Notes: generated by a model not told the origin, from the sequence alone. Numbered from the stretch's first letter, positions 26,257 to 35,181 are shown. The stretch is DNA of 47,785 nt from SZAS-103 sp964640525 (GCA_964640525.1 CAZXGS010000018.1:1-47785); one strand, 5' to 3'. Numbers and translations: made by a program.

Positions 26257-27117
26257 TCATCTGGACAACACCCGATCCAGCCACCGCAAGACCGGCGGCA
26301 GCGCCTTGGCGTCCAACGCGTCATCCGCCGGTGCCGGCGCTGCGTCTTCCACGCCATCCCCGGCCCGTCGCGGGCGCGGCGGCAGATATTTGTTGGTCGG
26401 CCGGTAACCCAGCTCCGGCAGCAAGTCGCGCCCGCCGCGCTCGGCGACGAGCCTGGACACCGTCGACTGCGGATCCGCCAGGTCGCCGAAGTGCCGCGCC
26501 CGTGTGGGGCAGGCCTGCACGCAGGCCGGCTGGCGTTCGGTCACGTCGAGGTGTTCGTTGTAGATGCGATCCACGCACAGGGTGCACTTCTTCATCACCC
26601 CCTCGACCGCCGAATACTCGCGCGCCCCGTACGGGCAGGCCCACGAACACAGCTTGCAGCCGATGCACTTGTCCTCGTCCACCAGCACGATGCCGTCCTC
26701 GGCGCGCTTGTAGCTGGCGCCGGTCGGGCACACGGTGACGCAGGCCGGCTGTTCGCAGTGCAGGCACGAGCGCGGGAAATGCACCGTCATCGCCACCTGC
26801 GCCCCTCGACCGTCGGTAGCCGGGATGGGGCTTGCGCTGCGGTGGCTGCCGATGCGCGCAGGCGCTTTGCCACCGTCCGGCGCGCCCTGCGGATCCGCGC
26901 GGGCCTGGTCTGCTGGCTCGATCTCGTAACTGTGGACGCGGTTGAACCACACCCCGAAAGGCTCGGCGCCGTATGGGTCCTCGTCGGTCAGCGGACCGGC
27001 GATGCCGCCGGCGTTCCATTGCTTGCAGGCCACCGCGCAGGCGTGGCAGCCCACGCAGGTGTCCAGGTCGATCACCAGCCCCAGCTTGCGTGGCGGAGGA
27101 GCCGGCAGGTCGGTCAC
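26257..27117 (-). CDS. soeB: Four-cluster [4Fe-4S] electron-transfer subunit (SoeB/DmsB type)
   Basis: The 286-residue product carries sixteen cysteines in four groups: 21/24/27/31 (CVGCHACAVAC), 118/121/126/130 (CLHCEQPACVTVC), 151/154/157/161 (CIGCKLCSWAC) and 178/181/199/203. These bind four [4Fe-4S] clusters that wire the molybdenum subunit to the membrane anchor. A loop at residues 67-107 is longer and more Pro/Ala-rich than in typical DmsB. No ATG fits; a GTG at 27117, two bases after the transporter stop, gives the expected N-terminus and implies translational coupling. Family relatives include DmsB, PsrB and SoeB. Confidence 0.88.
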   Translation of the reverse strand: MTDLPAPPPRKLGLVIDLDTCVGCHACAVACKQWNAGGIAGPLTDEDPYGAEPFGVWFNRVHSYEIEPADQARADPQGAPDGGKAPARIGSHRSASPIPATDGRGAQVAMTVHFPRSCLHCEQPACVTVCPTGASYKRAEDGIVLVDEDKCIGCKLCSWACPYGAREYSAVEGVMKKCTLCVDRIYNEHLDVTERQPACVQACPTRARHFGDLADPQSTVSRLVAERGGRDLLPELGYRPTNKYLPPRPRRAGDGVEDAAPAPADDALDAKALPPVLRWLDRVLSR

Positions 27118-27119
27118 GG

Positions 27120-28898
27120 TCAGAACGGCCAGAAGCGCGGGATCAGGACCATGGAGATCGCGCAGAACAACGCGATCATCGGTACGCCGATCTTGATGAA
27201 ATCGAAGAAGCGGTAGCCGCCGGCGTTGTACACCATGGTGTTGGTCGGGTAGCCGACCGGGGTGGCGAACGAGGTTGCCGCCGCGAACGCCGTGGCCACC
27301 ACGAAGGGCGTGGGATCCACGTGCAGTTCCTGCGCCACGGTGATGCTGATCGGAAGCATGATGACCACGGACGGATTGTGTCCCATCAGTTCGGTCAGAA
27401 ATGCGGTCAGCAGGTACACCACCAGCAGGCCCATCTCGGGGCCGTGGTTGCCGACCAGGGACAGGCCAAGATCCACCAGGTGCTGCGCCAGGCCGGTTTT
27501 CTGCATTGCGATGCCCAACGGCAACACCGCGCCGAGCAGGACGATGACCTTCCAGTCCATTACCTCGTAGGCATCGGAATACTTGAAGCAGCCGGTCAGC
27601 GCCATCAGCACGCACCCGGCGATGGCGGCCACCACGATCGGCAGCAGGCCGGTCCCCGACACCACGATCACCGCCAGCAGAATCGCGATCGCGATCGGCG
27701 CCTTCTTGCCGCGTGGCTCGGCGGGCTTTTCGCGCTCGCTGCGGTCGTTGAGAACCACCAGCCCGGGGACGCGCTTGAGTTCGGGCAGATCCTTCTCATC
27801 GACGAGGATCAACAGGGTGTCGCCGCCTTCCAGGCGCACATGCCTGACCTGTTCGCGCAGGACCTCGCCGCGGCGCTGGACGGCCAGTCCCGCCGCCTGG
27901 TAGTTCCAGCGGAAGTCCAATTCGGCCAGGGTCTGCCCGACCATGTGCGCGTGGGGTTCGACGATCGCGCGCACCATCACCCGCCGCGCCATCCCGCCCC
28001 ATTGGACGGCCCGCGCACTGGGTTGCAACGCCAGACCGGCGGCGTACTGGAACTGGCCGAGGCGGTCCCAGTCCCCGCGCACGACCAGCACGTCATCCTC
28101 GGCAAGCTGCTGGGCCTGCGGCGACCACATGCGTTCCTCCCCACGGATCAGCTCCAGCACCGCCACGCCGTACTTATCGCCAAGGCCAAGCTCGTCCAGC
28201 GCCTGGCCGATCAATGGCGAGCCGGTCTTGATCCGCAATTCGGTGACGTACTTGCTGTCCTGGGAGGCGTCCTCCTCCGGCTTCGTCGAGGTCGTCTTGG
28301 GCAACATCCAGCGCCCGACGGTCATCATGTAGCCGATCCCGACCACGGCCAGCACCGCGCCGAGGTGGGAAAACTCGAACACGTCGAATCCGCGCAGCCC
28401 GGCCTGCTTGGCCAGACCGTTGGTCAACAGGTTGGAGGAGGTGCCGATCAGCGTGGACACCCCGCCCATCTGCGCGGCGAACGACATCGGCATCAGCACC
28501 CGCGAGGGTGGCGTGCGCGTACGCGCGCACACGGTGAGGCAGACCGGCAGGAAGGTGGCCACCAGCGCGGTGTTCTTGATGAACGCGCCGAGCATGGCCA
28601 TGAGCACCATGATCGTCAGGGTCAGCAGCCACGGCCGACGGATCCGCACCAGCAGCCGCACGATCGGGTCCAGGCCACCGGTCCCGACCACCCCGGCGTT
28701 GAGCGCGAACATCGCCGCGATCGCGATCGTGGCTTCATTGGAAAACCCGCTCAGGCCCTCGGCGGGAGTCACGATCCCGGACACCAGCAGCGCGGACAGC
28801 ACCAGCAGGCCGATCACGTCGTAGCGCAGCTTCTCGCTGACGAACAGCGCCATCGCCCCGACCAGCAGGATGGCCACCGCCCACTGCGATCCCGTCAT
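27120..28898 (-). CDS. DASS/SLC13-type anion transporter with two RCK_C domains
   Basis: The product, about 592 residues, is a membrane transporter with two hydrophobic halves around a cytoplasmic middle. The first half has NEATIAIAAMFALNAG and GGVSTLIGTSSNLLTNG. Residues about 205-380 hold two TrkA_C (RCK_C) domains (SPLIGQALDELGLG and HMVGQTLAELDF). The second half has the DASS signature AAATSFATPVGYPTNTMVY. Such proteins move sulfate, thiosulfate or dicarboxylates. Placement between the molybdenum and iron-sulfur subunit genes suggests a sulfur oxyanion; that is inference. The ATG at 28898 (MTGSQW) matches family starts; ATGs at 28910 and 28940 are possible. Confidence 0.9.
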   Translation of the reverse strand: MTGSQWAVAILLVGAMALFVSEKLRYDVIGLLVLSALLVSGIVTPAEGLSGFSNEATIAIAAMFALNAGVVGTGGLDPIVRLLVRIRRPWLLTLTIMVLMAMLGAFIKNTALVATFLPVCLTVCARTRTPPSRVLMPMSFAAQMGGVSTLIGTSSNLLTNGLAKQAGLRGFDVFEFSHLGAVLAVVGIGYMMTVGRWMLPKTTSTKPEEDASQDSKYVTELRIKTGSPLIGQALDELGLGDKYGVAVLELIRGEERMWSPQAQQLAEDDVLVVRGDWDRLGQFQYAAGLALQPSARAVQWGGMARRVMVRAIVEPHAHMVGQTLAELDFRWNYQAAGLAVQRRGEVLREQVRHVRLEGGDTLLILVDEKDLPELKRVPGLVVLNDRSEREKPAEPRGKKAPIAIAILLAVIVVSGTGLLPIVVAAIAGCVLMALTGCFKYSDAYEVMDWKVIVLLGAVLPLGIAMQKTGLAQHLVDLGLSLVGNHGPEMGLLVVYLLTAFLTELMGHNPSVVIMLPISITVAQELHVDPTPFVVATAFAAATSFATPVGYPTNTMVYNAGGYRFFDFIKIGVPMIALFCAISMVLIPRFWPF

Positions 28899-29040
28899 GC
28901 CGGCGTACATGCACACCTGCACGGGCTGTGGAAAACGCAAGCCAACCCCGCCGTCTCCCTGGCGAGGGATCCTGGCGCGGGCGCGGCACGGCGCCGCGGC
29001 GTCGACGAGCAGGCTGTGGTGGCTTGATCCAAGGTGTCCC

Positions 29041-32000
29041 TCATGACTTTTTCCGCAGGTCTGCCCCGTAGCGTAACGGATATGAGGGTGAATTGCCTAC
29101 CGACATGATAGGAAATTGCGGATCGGACGCCTCGGCGGCGGATCGGGCAGCTGGCGCGATCCGGACGCGCAAGTCGAACCACGCGGCCTGACCGGTCACC
29201 GGATCGGCGTTCGCGTGGGTCCCCGGCTGCGTTCGGTCATCGATGAGATGGTTGAGCAGGAAGCCACGGGTGCCCTCTGGGGCATCCGGGTCCAGTCGCC
29301 AGGCGCCGCGGCGCTTGCCGATCGCGTTCCAGGTCCACACCGTATCCGGCTGGACGTTGGCCGCGCAGCGTACCGGGACGGTGATGTTGCCGTTGCGCGA
29401 GGTCACCTGCGCCATCTCGCCATCGGCGATGCCAAAACGTGCCGCCGTCTGCGGGTGGACGTAAAGCACGTTGCGGGCCGCGATCTGCCGCAGCCAGGCG
29501 TTCTGCGACCCCCATGCGTGGTACATGAACATCGGCCGCTGGGTGATGGCGTACAGGGGAAAGTCGAGGGCTGGGTTCGTGCTGGTCGAACCATGCTGCT
29601 CGCGTATCCCGGCATGCCCTTCGACAGGCTCAGGGCGAACGGTTTCAAGGAAATCCGTACCTGGTGAGTTGGACGGAGAATCCGTTCGTGGTGAGNNNNN
29701 NNNNNNNNNNNNNNNNNNNNNNNNNNNNNNNNNNNNNNNNNNNNNNNNNNNNNNNNNNNNNNNNNNNNNNNNNNNNNNNNNNNNNNNNNNNNNNNTGGAC
29801 GGAGAATCCGTTCGTGGTGAGCTGAATGGAGAATCCGTTCGTGGTGAGCCTGTCGAACCACGCTGTTCGTGCATTCCGCCATGCCCTTCGACAAGCTCAG
29901 GGCGAACGGTTTCAGGGGAATCCGTACCTGGTAAGTTGGACGGAGAATCCGTTCGCGGCGCACTTGTCGAACCCATCTCGTCACCCGCGCCTGCCGCGGT
30001 GCCGGCACCCTCGAATGGCGCATACCAGAACGGCAGCGGATCGAAATACCGTTCGACCCGTTCGCGCTCGCGTTCGGGCGGCAGCAGCACGCCGTGCCCG
30101 CGTGCGGCCAGCCGGAACTTCTGCAGGGTCTCGGAGTAGATCTGCAGCACCACCGGCTCGGCGTTGGCGACGAAACCCATGTTTGCCGCCCACTCCAGGT
30201 AGTCCCGGTTGCCCATCTTGAAATAGCGCGCCGCGGCCGGAATCGGGGCATGCCAGAACCCGCCATGTGCGATGTAGGCTTCCAGTTGCTTGGGGTTCGG
30301 TGGTCCCTTGCCTTCCAGGCTGCCGTCGGCGCCGCGCCAGCCGGCGAGCAGGCCGACGCCGGGGGTGCGCTGATGGTTGACCATGTAATCGGCGTAATCG
30401 CGATACAGCGGCTTGCCCTGCGCGTCCACCATGCCCGGCAAGCGCAGGCGCGCGCCCAAGTCGAGCAGGACGGTCTGGAATCCGCGCACGTCGCGGGGCC
30501 TGCCGTCGGTGCCGGCCTGCGTGGACGGATCGAAGACCGGATGACGAATGGCATCGGCGGCGCCGTCGGCATCCGAGATCGGCCGATCCAGCAGCGAAAT
30601 GCAGTCGTGGCGCTCCAGATAGGTCGTGTCCGGCAGCACCAGGTCGGCGTAAGCGACCGTCTCGCTGGCGTAGGCGTCGGCATAGATGATGTGCGGGATT
30701 CGATAGGCTCCGGTGGCGTCCTTGTCGGTCAGCATCCGCATCGTCTGGGCGGTGTTCATCGCCGAGTTCCAGCCCATGTTGGCCATGAACAGCATCAGCG
30801 TATCGATCCGGTACGGGTCGCCGGCCCAGGCGTTGCGGATCACCGCGTGCAACAGGCCGTGGGTGGACAGCGGGTACGCCCAGGAAAAGCCGTGGTCGAT
30901 CCGGCGTGGTCGGCCCTGCGCGTCCACCAGCAGATCTTCCGGGCCGTGCACATGACCCAGCGGTGGACCGTCCAGGCGACCGGCGACATCACGGGACCGG
31001 CCCGGACGGCGCGCGGGCGGAATCGGACGCGGGTAGGGCGGCTGGTAGCGGAACGAGCCAGGCGCGTCGATCGCACCGAGCAGCATCTGCAGCACGTGCA
31101 GCGCGCGGCAGGTGTGGAAGCCGTTGGAATGTGCGCTGATGCCGCGCATCGCGTGCATCGCCACCGGCCGGCCGAGCATGTCCTGGTGACGTCGGCCATG
31201 GGTGTCGGTCCAGGCCGTTGGCAGCTTCAGACCGCTGTCGAAGGCCGCCTGCGCCAACTCCTGCGCGATCCGGCAAATGGTCGCCGCCGGGATGCCGCAG
31301 CGCTCGGCCACCGCCGCGGGTGCGTACTGCGGATCCAGGCAGCGCTCGACCAGCAGATGGAAGACCGGCATCGCCATGCGCCCGTCCGCAAGGGCGTACT
31401 CGCCCACCACCGCAGGCGAGATGCCTGCCGTGTCCGCCGGGGACAACGTCCCTTCATCCGCGCTGCGCGCCAGGGCAGGGGTGCTTCGCGCCCAGCACAA
31501 CGGCCGGGCCTGTGCATCGCGCGCGAACATGCCGTCATCGGCTGCGCCCGGATCGCGGATCACCAGCCAGTGCGCGTTCGTGAAGCGCACCAGGTAGTCC
31601 AGATCGATGCGATCCGTGCGCAACAATTCGTGGATCAGCGCAAAGGCGAACAAGCCATCGGTGCCCGGACGAATGCCGATCCACTCGTCGGCGATCGCCC
31701 CGTAACCGCTGCGCACCGGATTGATCGAGACGATCTTCGCCCCGCGCGCCTTGAGCTTGCCCAAGCCGAGTTTGATCGGGTTGGAGTCGTGATCCTCGGC
31801 CACGCCCCACAGCATCAGGTAGCGCGTGTGTTCCCAGTCCGGTTCGCCGAACTCCCAGAAACTCCCGCCCAGCGTGTAAAGCCCCGCCGCGGCCATGTTC
31901 ACCGAGCACAGGCCGCCGTGCGCGGCGTAGTTGATCGTGCCGAACTGCTGCGCCCACCAGCCGGTCAACGCCTGCGATTGATCGCGGCCGGTGAAGAATG

Positions 32001-32343
32001 CCAGCTCGTCGGGATTGCGTTCGCGGATCGGCGCCAGCCACGAGGCGGCCAGTTCCAGCGCTTCATCCCAGCCGATCTCGCGGAACTCCCCGCTGCCGCG
32101 CTCACCCACACGCAGCAGCGGCCGCGACAATCGCGCCGGCGAATAGTGCTGCATGATCCCGGCCGAACCTTTCGCGCACAGCACGCCGCGATTGACCGGA
32201 TGCGCCGGGTTGCCCTGGATGTAGCGGATCTGGCCGTCCTTGAGCCAGACCTTGATGCCGCACCGGCACGCGCACATGTAACACGTGGTGTTCTTGCACG
32301 CGTCGCCGGGGCTTGGCGAGAGGTCGAGCCTGGGTTCGTTCAT
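29041..32343 (-). CDS. soeA: Molybdopterin oxidoreductase catalytic subunit (SoeA-like), with repeat insertion and assembly gap
   Basis: The product is about 1100 residues with the gap taken as 100 N. It is a bis-MGD molybdenum enzyme subunit of the DMSO reductase family. An N-terminal [4Fe-4S] site is formed by Cys21, Cys24, Cys28 and Cys56 (CYMCACRCGIKVWLKDG). Cys146 (HGGLCSVNMAAAG) is the likely molybdenum ligand. No twin-arginine signal is seen, so it is cytoplasmic, as in SoeA sulfite dehydrogenase, which it resembles most. The C-terminal cofactor domain resumes at DFPLYAITQRPMFMYHAWGS. Between residues about 788 and 921 lies repeat-derived sequence (SPRTDSP..., TVRPELVEG) foreign to the family, containing the N run. 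The frame stays open on both sides, but the true gap length is unknown, so whether the protein is intact is not settled. Confidence 0.85.
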   Translation of the reverse strand: MNEPRLDLSPSPGDACKNTTCYMCACRCGIKVWLKDGQIRYIQGNPAHPVNRGVLCAKGSAGIMQHYSPARLSRPLLRVGERGSGEFREIGWDEALELAASWLAPIRERNPDELAFFTGRDQSQALTGWWAQQFGTINYAAHGGLCSVNMAAAGLYTLGGSFWEFGEPDWEHTRYLMLWGVAEDHDSNPIKLGLGKLKARGAKIVSINPVRSGYGAIADEWIGIRPGTDGLFAFALIHELLRTDRIDLDYLVRFTNAHWLVIRDPGAADDGMFARDAQARPLCWARSTPALARSADEGTLSPADTAGISPAVVGEYALADGRMAMPVFHLLVERCLDPQYAPAAVAERCGIPAATICRIAQELAQAAFDSGLKLPTAWTDTHGRRHQDMLGRPVAMHAMRGISAHSNGFHTCRALHVLQMLLGAIDAPGSFRYQPPYPRPIPPARRPGRSRDVAGRLDGPPLGHVHGPEDLLVDAQGRPRRIDHGFSWAYPLSTHGLLHAVIRNAWAGDPYRIDTLMLFMANMGWNSAMNTAQTMRMLTDKDATGAYRIPHIIYADAYASETVAYADLVLPDTTYLERHDCISLLDRPISDADGAADAIRHPVFDPSTQAGTDGRPRDVRGFQTVLLDLGARLRLPGMVDAQGKPLYRDYADYMVNHQRTPGVGLLAGWRGADGSLEGKGPPNPKQLEAYIAHGGFWHAPIPAAARYFKMGNRDYLEWAANMGFVANAEPVVLQIYSETLQKFRLAARGHGVLLPPERERERVERYFDPLPFWYAPFEGAGTAAGAGDEMGSTSAPRTDSPSNLPGTDSPETVRPELVEGHGGMHEQRGSTGSPRTDSPFSSPRTDSPSXXXXXXXXXXXXXXXXXXXXXXXXXXXXXXXXXXSPRTDSPSNSPGTDFLETVRPEPVEGHAGIREQHGSTSTNPALDFPLYAITQRPMFMYHAWGSQNAWLRQIAARNVLYVHPQTAARFGIADGEMAQVTSRNGNITVPVRCAANVQPDTVWTWNAIGKRRGAWRLDPDAPEGTRGFLLNHLIDDRTQPGTHANADPVTGQAAWFDLRVRIAPAARSAAEASDPQFPIMSVGNSPSYPLRYGADLRKKS
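29580..29980. repeat. Interspersed repeat inserted in frame inside soeA
   Basis: On the plus strand the TCCGTTCG element recurs at 29681, 29807, 29834 and, as a variant, 29948. The last two are exactly 114 bp apart and the middle two 27 bp, both multiples of three. TTCGACAGGCTCA (29620) and TTCGACAAGCTCA (about 29887) are the partner arms. It is the same family, with the same 114/27 spacing, as the array at 36044-36527. It contains the 100-N gap. Confidence 0.88.
29696..29795. other. Assembly gap (100 N)
   Basis: Exactly 100 N lie between two partial repeat copies. The round number suggests a scaffolding placeholder rather than a measured length. Repeat collapse is the likely cause. Confidence 0.98.
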
Positions 32344-32479
32344 GCCGACATTGTGCCGTCTGCCCTCGTCGTTGGCGAAACGGTTGCGCGTTCACCGGTG
32401 GCGTCCGATGGGCATCCGGTTGCGGCCATCCACCGCGCGCTTGTGCAATCATCCCGTCCAGTCGCTCGCGGACCACGCC

Positions 32480-33448
32480 ATGGAACGCTACGAACGCGCC
32501 CTCGCCCTGCATCGCCTGTTCAAGGCCGCGCGCTACCCGATCCCGACCAAGCGGATGATGGAAGAGCTGGGCTGCGCGCGCGCCACCCTGTACCGCGACA
32601 TTGCCTACCTGCGTGATGTCCTCGGCGCGCCGCTGGATGGCAGCGGCGATGGCACCTATCGCTATGCCGAGGGCGAGGGAGCGCGTTTCGAGCTGCCGGG
32701 CCTGTGGCTGAACTCCGACGAACTGCACGCCCTGCTTGCGACCCACCAGTTGCTCGAACGCACCGGCAGCGCGGTGCTGTCCGGCGCGCTGGCTCCGATC
32801 AAGGCGCGCATCGAGGGCCTGCTGGCCGAGCAGGCCGGCGGCAAGCGCTGGCCGGTCGAGCGCGTGCGCGTGATCGCCTCCGGGCAACGGGCGATGGATC
32901 AGCTCGCATTCCGCATCGCCGCCAGCGCGGTGCTGGAACGCCGGCAGCTTGGCTTCGACTACCGCGCCCGTTCGACCGACGAGCGCAGCCACCGCAAGGT
33001 CTCCCCGCAGCGGCTCACGCACTACCGCGACAACTGGTACCTCGACGCCTTCGACCACGCGCGCGATGCGCTGCGCAGCTTCGCGGTGGACCGCATCAGC
33101 GCCGCGCACATGTTCGACGCGGCCGCGCAGGATGTGCCCGACAGTGTGCTCGACGAACACCTGGCGGCCGGATACGGGATTTTTTCCGGTGCCGCCAAGG
33201 CCTGGGCCACGATCGTGTTCAGCGCCAAGGCGTCGCGATGGGTCGCCGACACCCACTGGCATTCGCGCCAGGAGGGCCGCTTCCTGCCCGATGGCCGCTT
33301 CGAACTGCGCGTGCCCTACAGCAACGGCAAGGAACTGCTGATGGACGTGCTGCGCTACGGTGCCGATGCCGAGGTGGTCGCACCTCCGGCCCTGCGCGCG
33401 CAGGCGCGGGCCAGCCTGCAACTCGCACTCGGTCAATACGGCGACTGA
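32480..33448 (+). CDS. WYL-domain transcriptional regulator (YafY type)
   Basis: The 322-residue product has an N-terminal HTH (residues 1-60; ERYERALALHRLFKAARYPIPTKRMMEELGCARATLYRDIAYL). A WYL domain occupies about residues 150-225 (LGFDYRARSTDERSHRKVSPQRLTHYRDNWYLDAFDH) and a WCX-type C-terminal domain follows (GRFELRVPYSNGKELLMDVLRYGAD). WYL domains bind ligands or nucleic acid. It is divergent from soeA across 136 bp and is a good candidate regulator of that operon, though this is positional inference. The ATG at 32480 matches the family start. Confidence 0.9.
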   Translation: MERYERALALHRLFKAARYPIPTKRMMEELGCARATLYRDIAYLRDVLGAPLDGSGDGTYRYAEGEGARFELPGLWLNSDELHALLATHQLLERTGSAVLSGALAPIKARIEGLLAEQAGGKRWPVERVRVIASGQRAMDQLAFRIAASAVLERRQLGFDYRARSTDERSHRKVSPQRLTHYRDNWYLDAFDHARDALRSFAVDRISAAHMFDAAAQDVPDSVLDEHLAAGYGIFSGAAKAWATIVFSAKASRWVADTHWHSRQEGRFLPDGRFELRVPYSNGKELLMDVLRYGADAEVVAPPALRAQARASLQLALGQYGD

Positions 33449-33638
33449 CTCCCGCCGGCGCCATCGGCCACCTGCAACCGTGGGTCGGCTATGGCCTGGC
33501 CCGTCGCCCGTTCGCGGTGATCGCTGCGGGATGGCGCGTGCACGATTGGGCGGATTTCCCGGCGTGGCGTGGATACCTGTCTCGGCTGTTGAGACGCGGC
33601 GGGTGCAGGTTGTGCTTGCCACCCCGATCGGAGCCGCC

Positions 33639-33983
33639 ATGGACATCCTGCAACCCGAACGCGAGGATCTCGCCCTGCTGGCCCTGCGCCGCAGCCTTTG
33701 GCAACTGCTGGTCGCCGGCTCGATGGTCGCAGTGGCGATCGACGCCGGGCTGCTGCATGCCCACGTGCCGGCGTGGTGGTGCGTGGCATGGCCGGCCATC
33801 GCACTGCTGGTCCATTACCGCGCGGCATGGGCGGCGCGGTGGACGATGGCCCGGGCGCGACCGCTCGAGCGCCTCGGGCAGGGCAGGGCACGCAGGGGCC
33901 GCACCTGTGCGCGCCGCTGTTCGCAGCCCGTGCGGCGCCGCGGCGCTTGGCGCGGATCGCTCGCCCGTCAGTGGACGACATGA
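33639..33983 (+). CDS. Small putative membrane protein with Arg-rich tail
   Basis: The 114-residue product has two probable membrane helices at residues about 21-62 (LWQLLVAGSMVAVAIDAGLL and WWCVAWPAIALLVHY) after a charged N-terminus (MDILQPEREDLALLALRR). A CGGAG at 33629-33633 supports the ATG at 33639. The last 35 residues are Arg-rich and unlike normal protein. Another frame nearby reads on to 34048 (DDMMALGWPDVPRSACLRRC), so a frameshift near 33880-33900 is possible. The family is not recognised. Confidence 0.45.
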   Translation: MDILQPEREDLALLALRRSLWQLLVAGSMVAVAIDAGLLHAHVPAWWCVAWPAIALLVHYRAAWAARWTMARARPLERLGQGRARRGRTCARRCSQPVRRRGAWRGSLARQWTT

Positions 33984-34119
33984 TGGCGTTGGGTTGGCCG
34001 GACGTGCCGCGTTCGGCGTGCCTGCGGCGATGCCAGGAACGCGTTTGATCGCCATGGCCGGCGGATGGCGTGGCGGGTAGTGGCGCCAAGGCGCGTGCAC
34101 GCGGCGAAGGGGCCTGCCC

Positions 34120-34125
34120 TATACT
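34120..34125 (+). promoter_or_regulatory. Candidate -10 element giving leaderless lptM mRNA
   Basis: TATACT ends eight bases before the lptM ATG at 34133. Transcription would start at or within a base or two of the start codon. There is no Shine-Dalgarno sequence between them. No strong -35 was found. Confidence 0.4.
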
Positions 34126-34132
34126 CCTGCGC

Positions 34133-34312
34133 ATGAGGATCGCCCTGCATGCCCTGCTGATGATGGCCCTGCTCGCCCTTGCCGCTTGCGGAAACAAGGG
34201 TGCGCTGGTGTTGCCGGACAAATCGCCTGCGCCGGCTGCCAAGCCGGCACCAGCCACCGCATCCTCGTCCACCGCCGACGGACCGGCAGCGCCGGCATCG
34301 CCGAGGGGATGA
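34133..34312 (+). CDS. lptM: LPS-assembly-associated small lipoprotein LptM (YifL)
   Basis: The 59-residue product has a type II signal peptide with lipobox LAAC (Cys19) followed by the family motif GNKGALVLPDK. A low-complexity Ala/Pro tail follows. In E. coli LptM (YifL) helps the LptD/E complex mature in the outer membrane. Its place directly before dapF, with overlapping stop and start (ATGA), is the conserved position and strengthens the call. Confidence 0.9.
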   Translation: MRIALHALLMMALLALAACGNKGALVLPDKSPAPAAKPAPATASSSTADGPAAPASPRG

Positions 34313-35181
34313 GCAAGGATCCGCCGGGCGCGATCGGTCGGCCGGTGACGCGGGCGATCCGGTTCAGCAAGATGCACGGCGCAGGCAACGACTTCGTGAT
34401 CCTCGACCTGCGGCGTGGCGCCGCGCTGCCGGACCCATCGACCGTGCGCGCGCTTGCCGATCGCCGCCGCGGCATCGGCTGCGACCAGTTGATCGCCATC
34501 ACCGACCCGCTGCAGGCAGGCAGCGTTGCCGCCTACCGGATCTGGAATACGGACGGCTCACCCGCGCAGCAATGCGGCAACGGCGCGCGCTGCGTGGCGG
34601 CATGGTTGCACCGTGACGGCGCCGCAGCGACGCGGACCTTTGCGCTCGACAGCCCGGCCGGCACGATCGAGGTCACCTTGCACGCCGGCGATGACGTCGA
34701 GCTGGCCATGACCGTCCCCGAATTCGCCCCCGCGCGGATACCGCTGGCCGTACCGGTCGAAATGCCCTGCTACGCCACCGACGTCAACGGGGAGACCGTC
34801 CGCTTCGGCGCCGCATCGATGGGCAATCCGCATGCCCTCATCGAGGTAGCGGACATCGCACTCGCACCGGTCGCCCGCCTTGGCGCGGCAGTGCAGGCCT
34901 CGCCGCTGTTTCCCGCCGGTGTCAATGTCGGATTTGCGCAGGTGCATGGCCCGGACCGCATGGCCTTGCGCGTGTTCGAGCGCGGCGTTGGCGAGACCCT
35001 GGCCTGCGGCAGCGGCGCCTGCGCGGCGGTCGCCATTCTGGTGCGTCAGGGGCGGGTCGGCCGCGATGTCGCGGTGACGCTTCCCGGTGGCACACTGCGC
35101 ATCGCATGGCCGTGCGAGGATGCGCCCGTGCGCATGCGTGGCCCGGCCGCATTCGTCTTCGAAGGAGAGTGGAACCCATGA
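34309..35181 (+). CDS. dapF: Diaminopimelate epimerase
   Basis: The 290-residue product interconverts LL- and meso-diaminopimelate for lysine and peptidoglycan synthesis. It is a PLP-independent two-cysteine epimerase. Key features are FSKMHGAGNDFVILD (residues 19-33), Cys89 in QQCGNGARC and Cys233 in ACGSGACAA. The N-terminus is about ten residues longer than usual if the ATG at 34309 is right; coupling to lptM supports it. The stop overlaps the DUF484 start (ATGA). Confidence 0.97.
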   Translation: MSKDPPGAIGRPVTRAIRFSKMHGAGNDFVILDLRRGAALPDPSTVRALADRRRGIGCDQLIAITDPLQAGSVAAYRIWNTDGSPAQQCGNGARCVAAWLHRDGAAATRTFALDSPAGTIEVTLHAGDDVELAMTVPEFAPARIPLAVPVEMPCYATDVNGETVRFGAASMGNPHALIEVADIALAPVARLGAAVQASPLFPAGVNVGFAQVHGPDRMALRVFERGVGETLACGSGACAAVAILVRQGRVGRDVAVTLPGGTLRIAWPCEDAPVRMRGPAAFVFEGEWNP

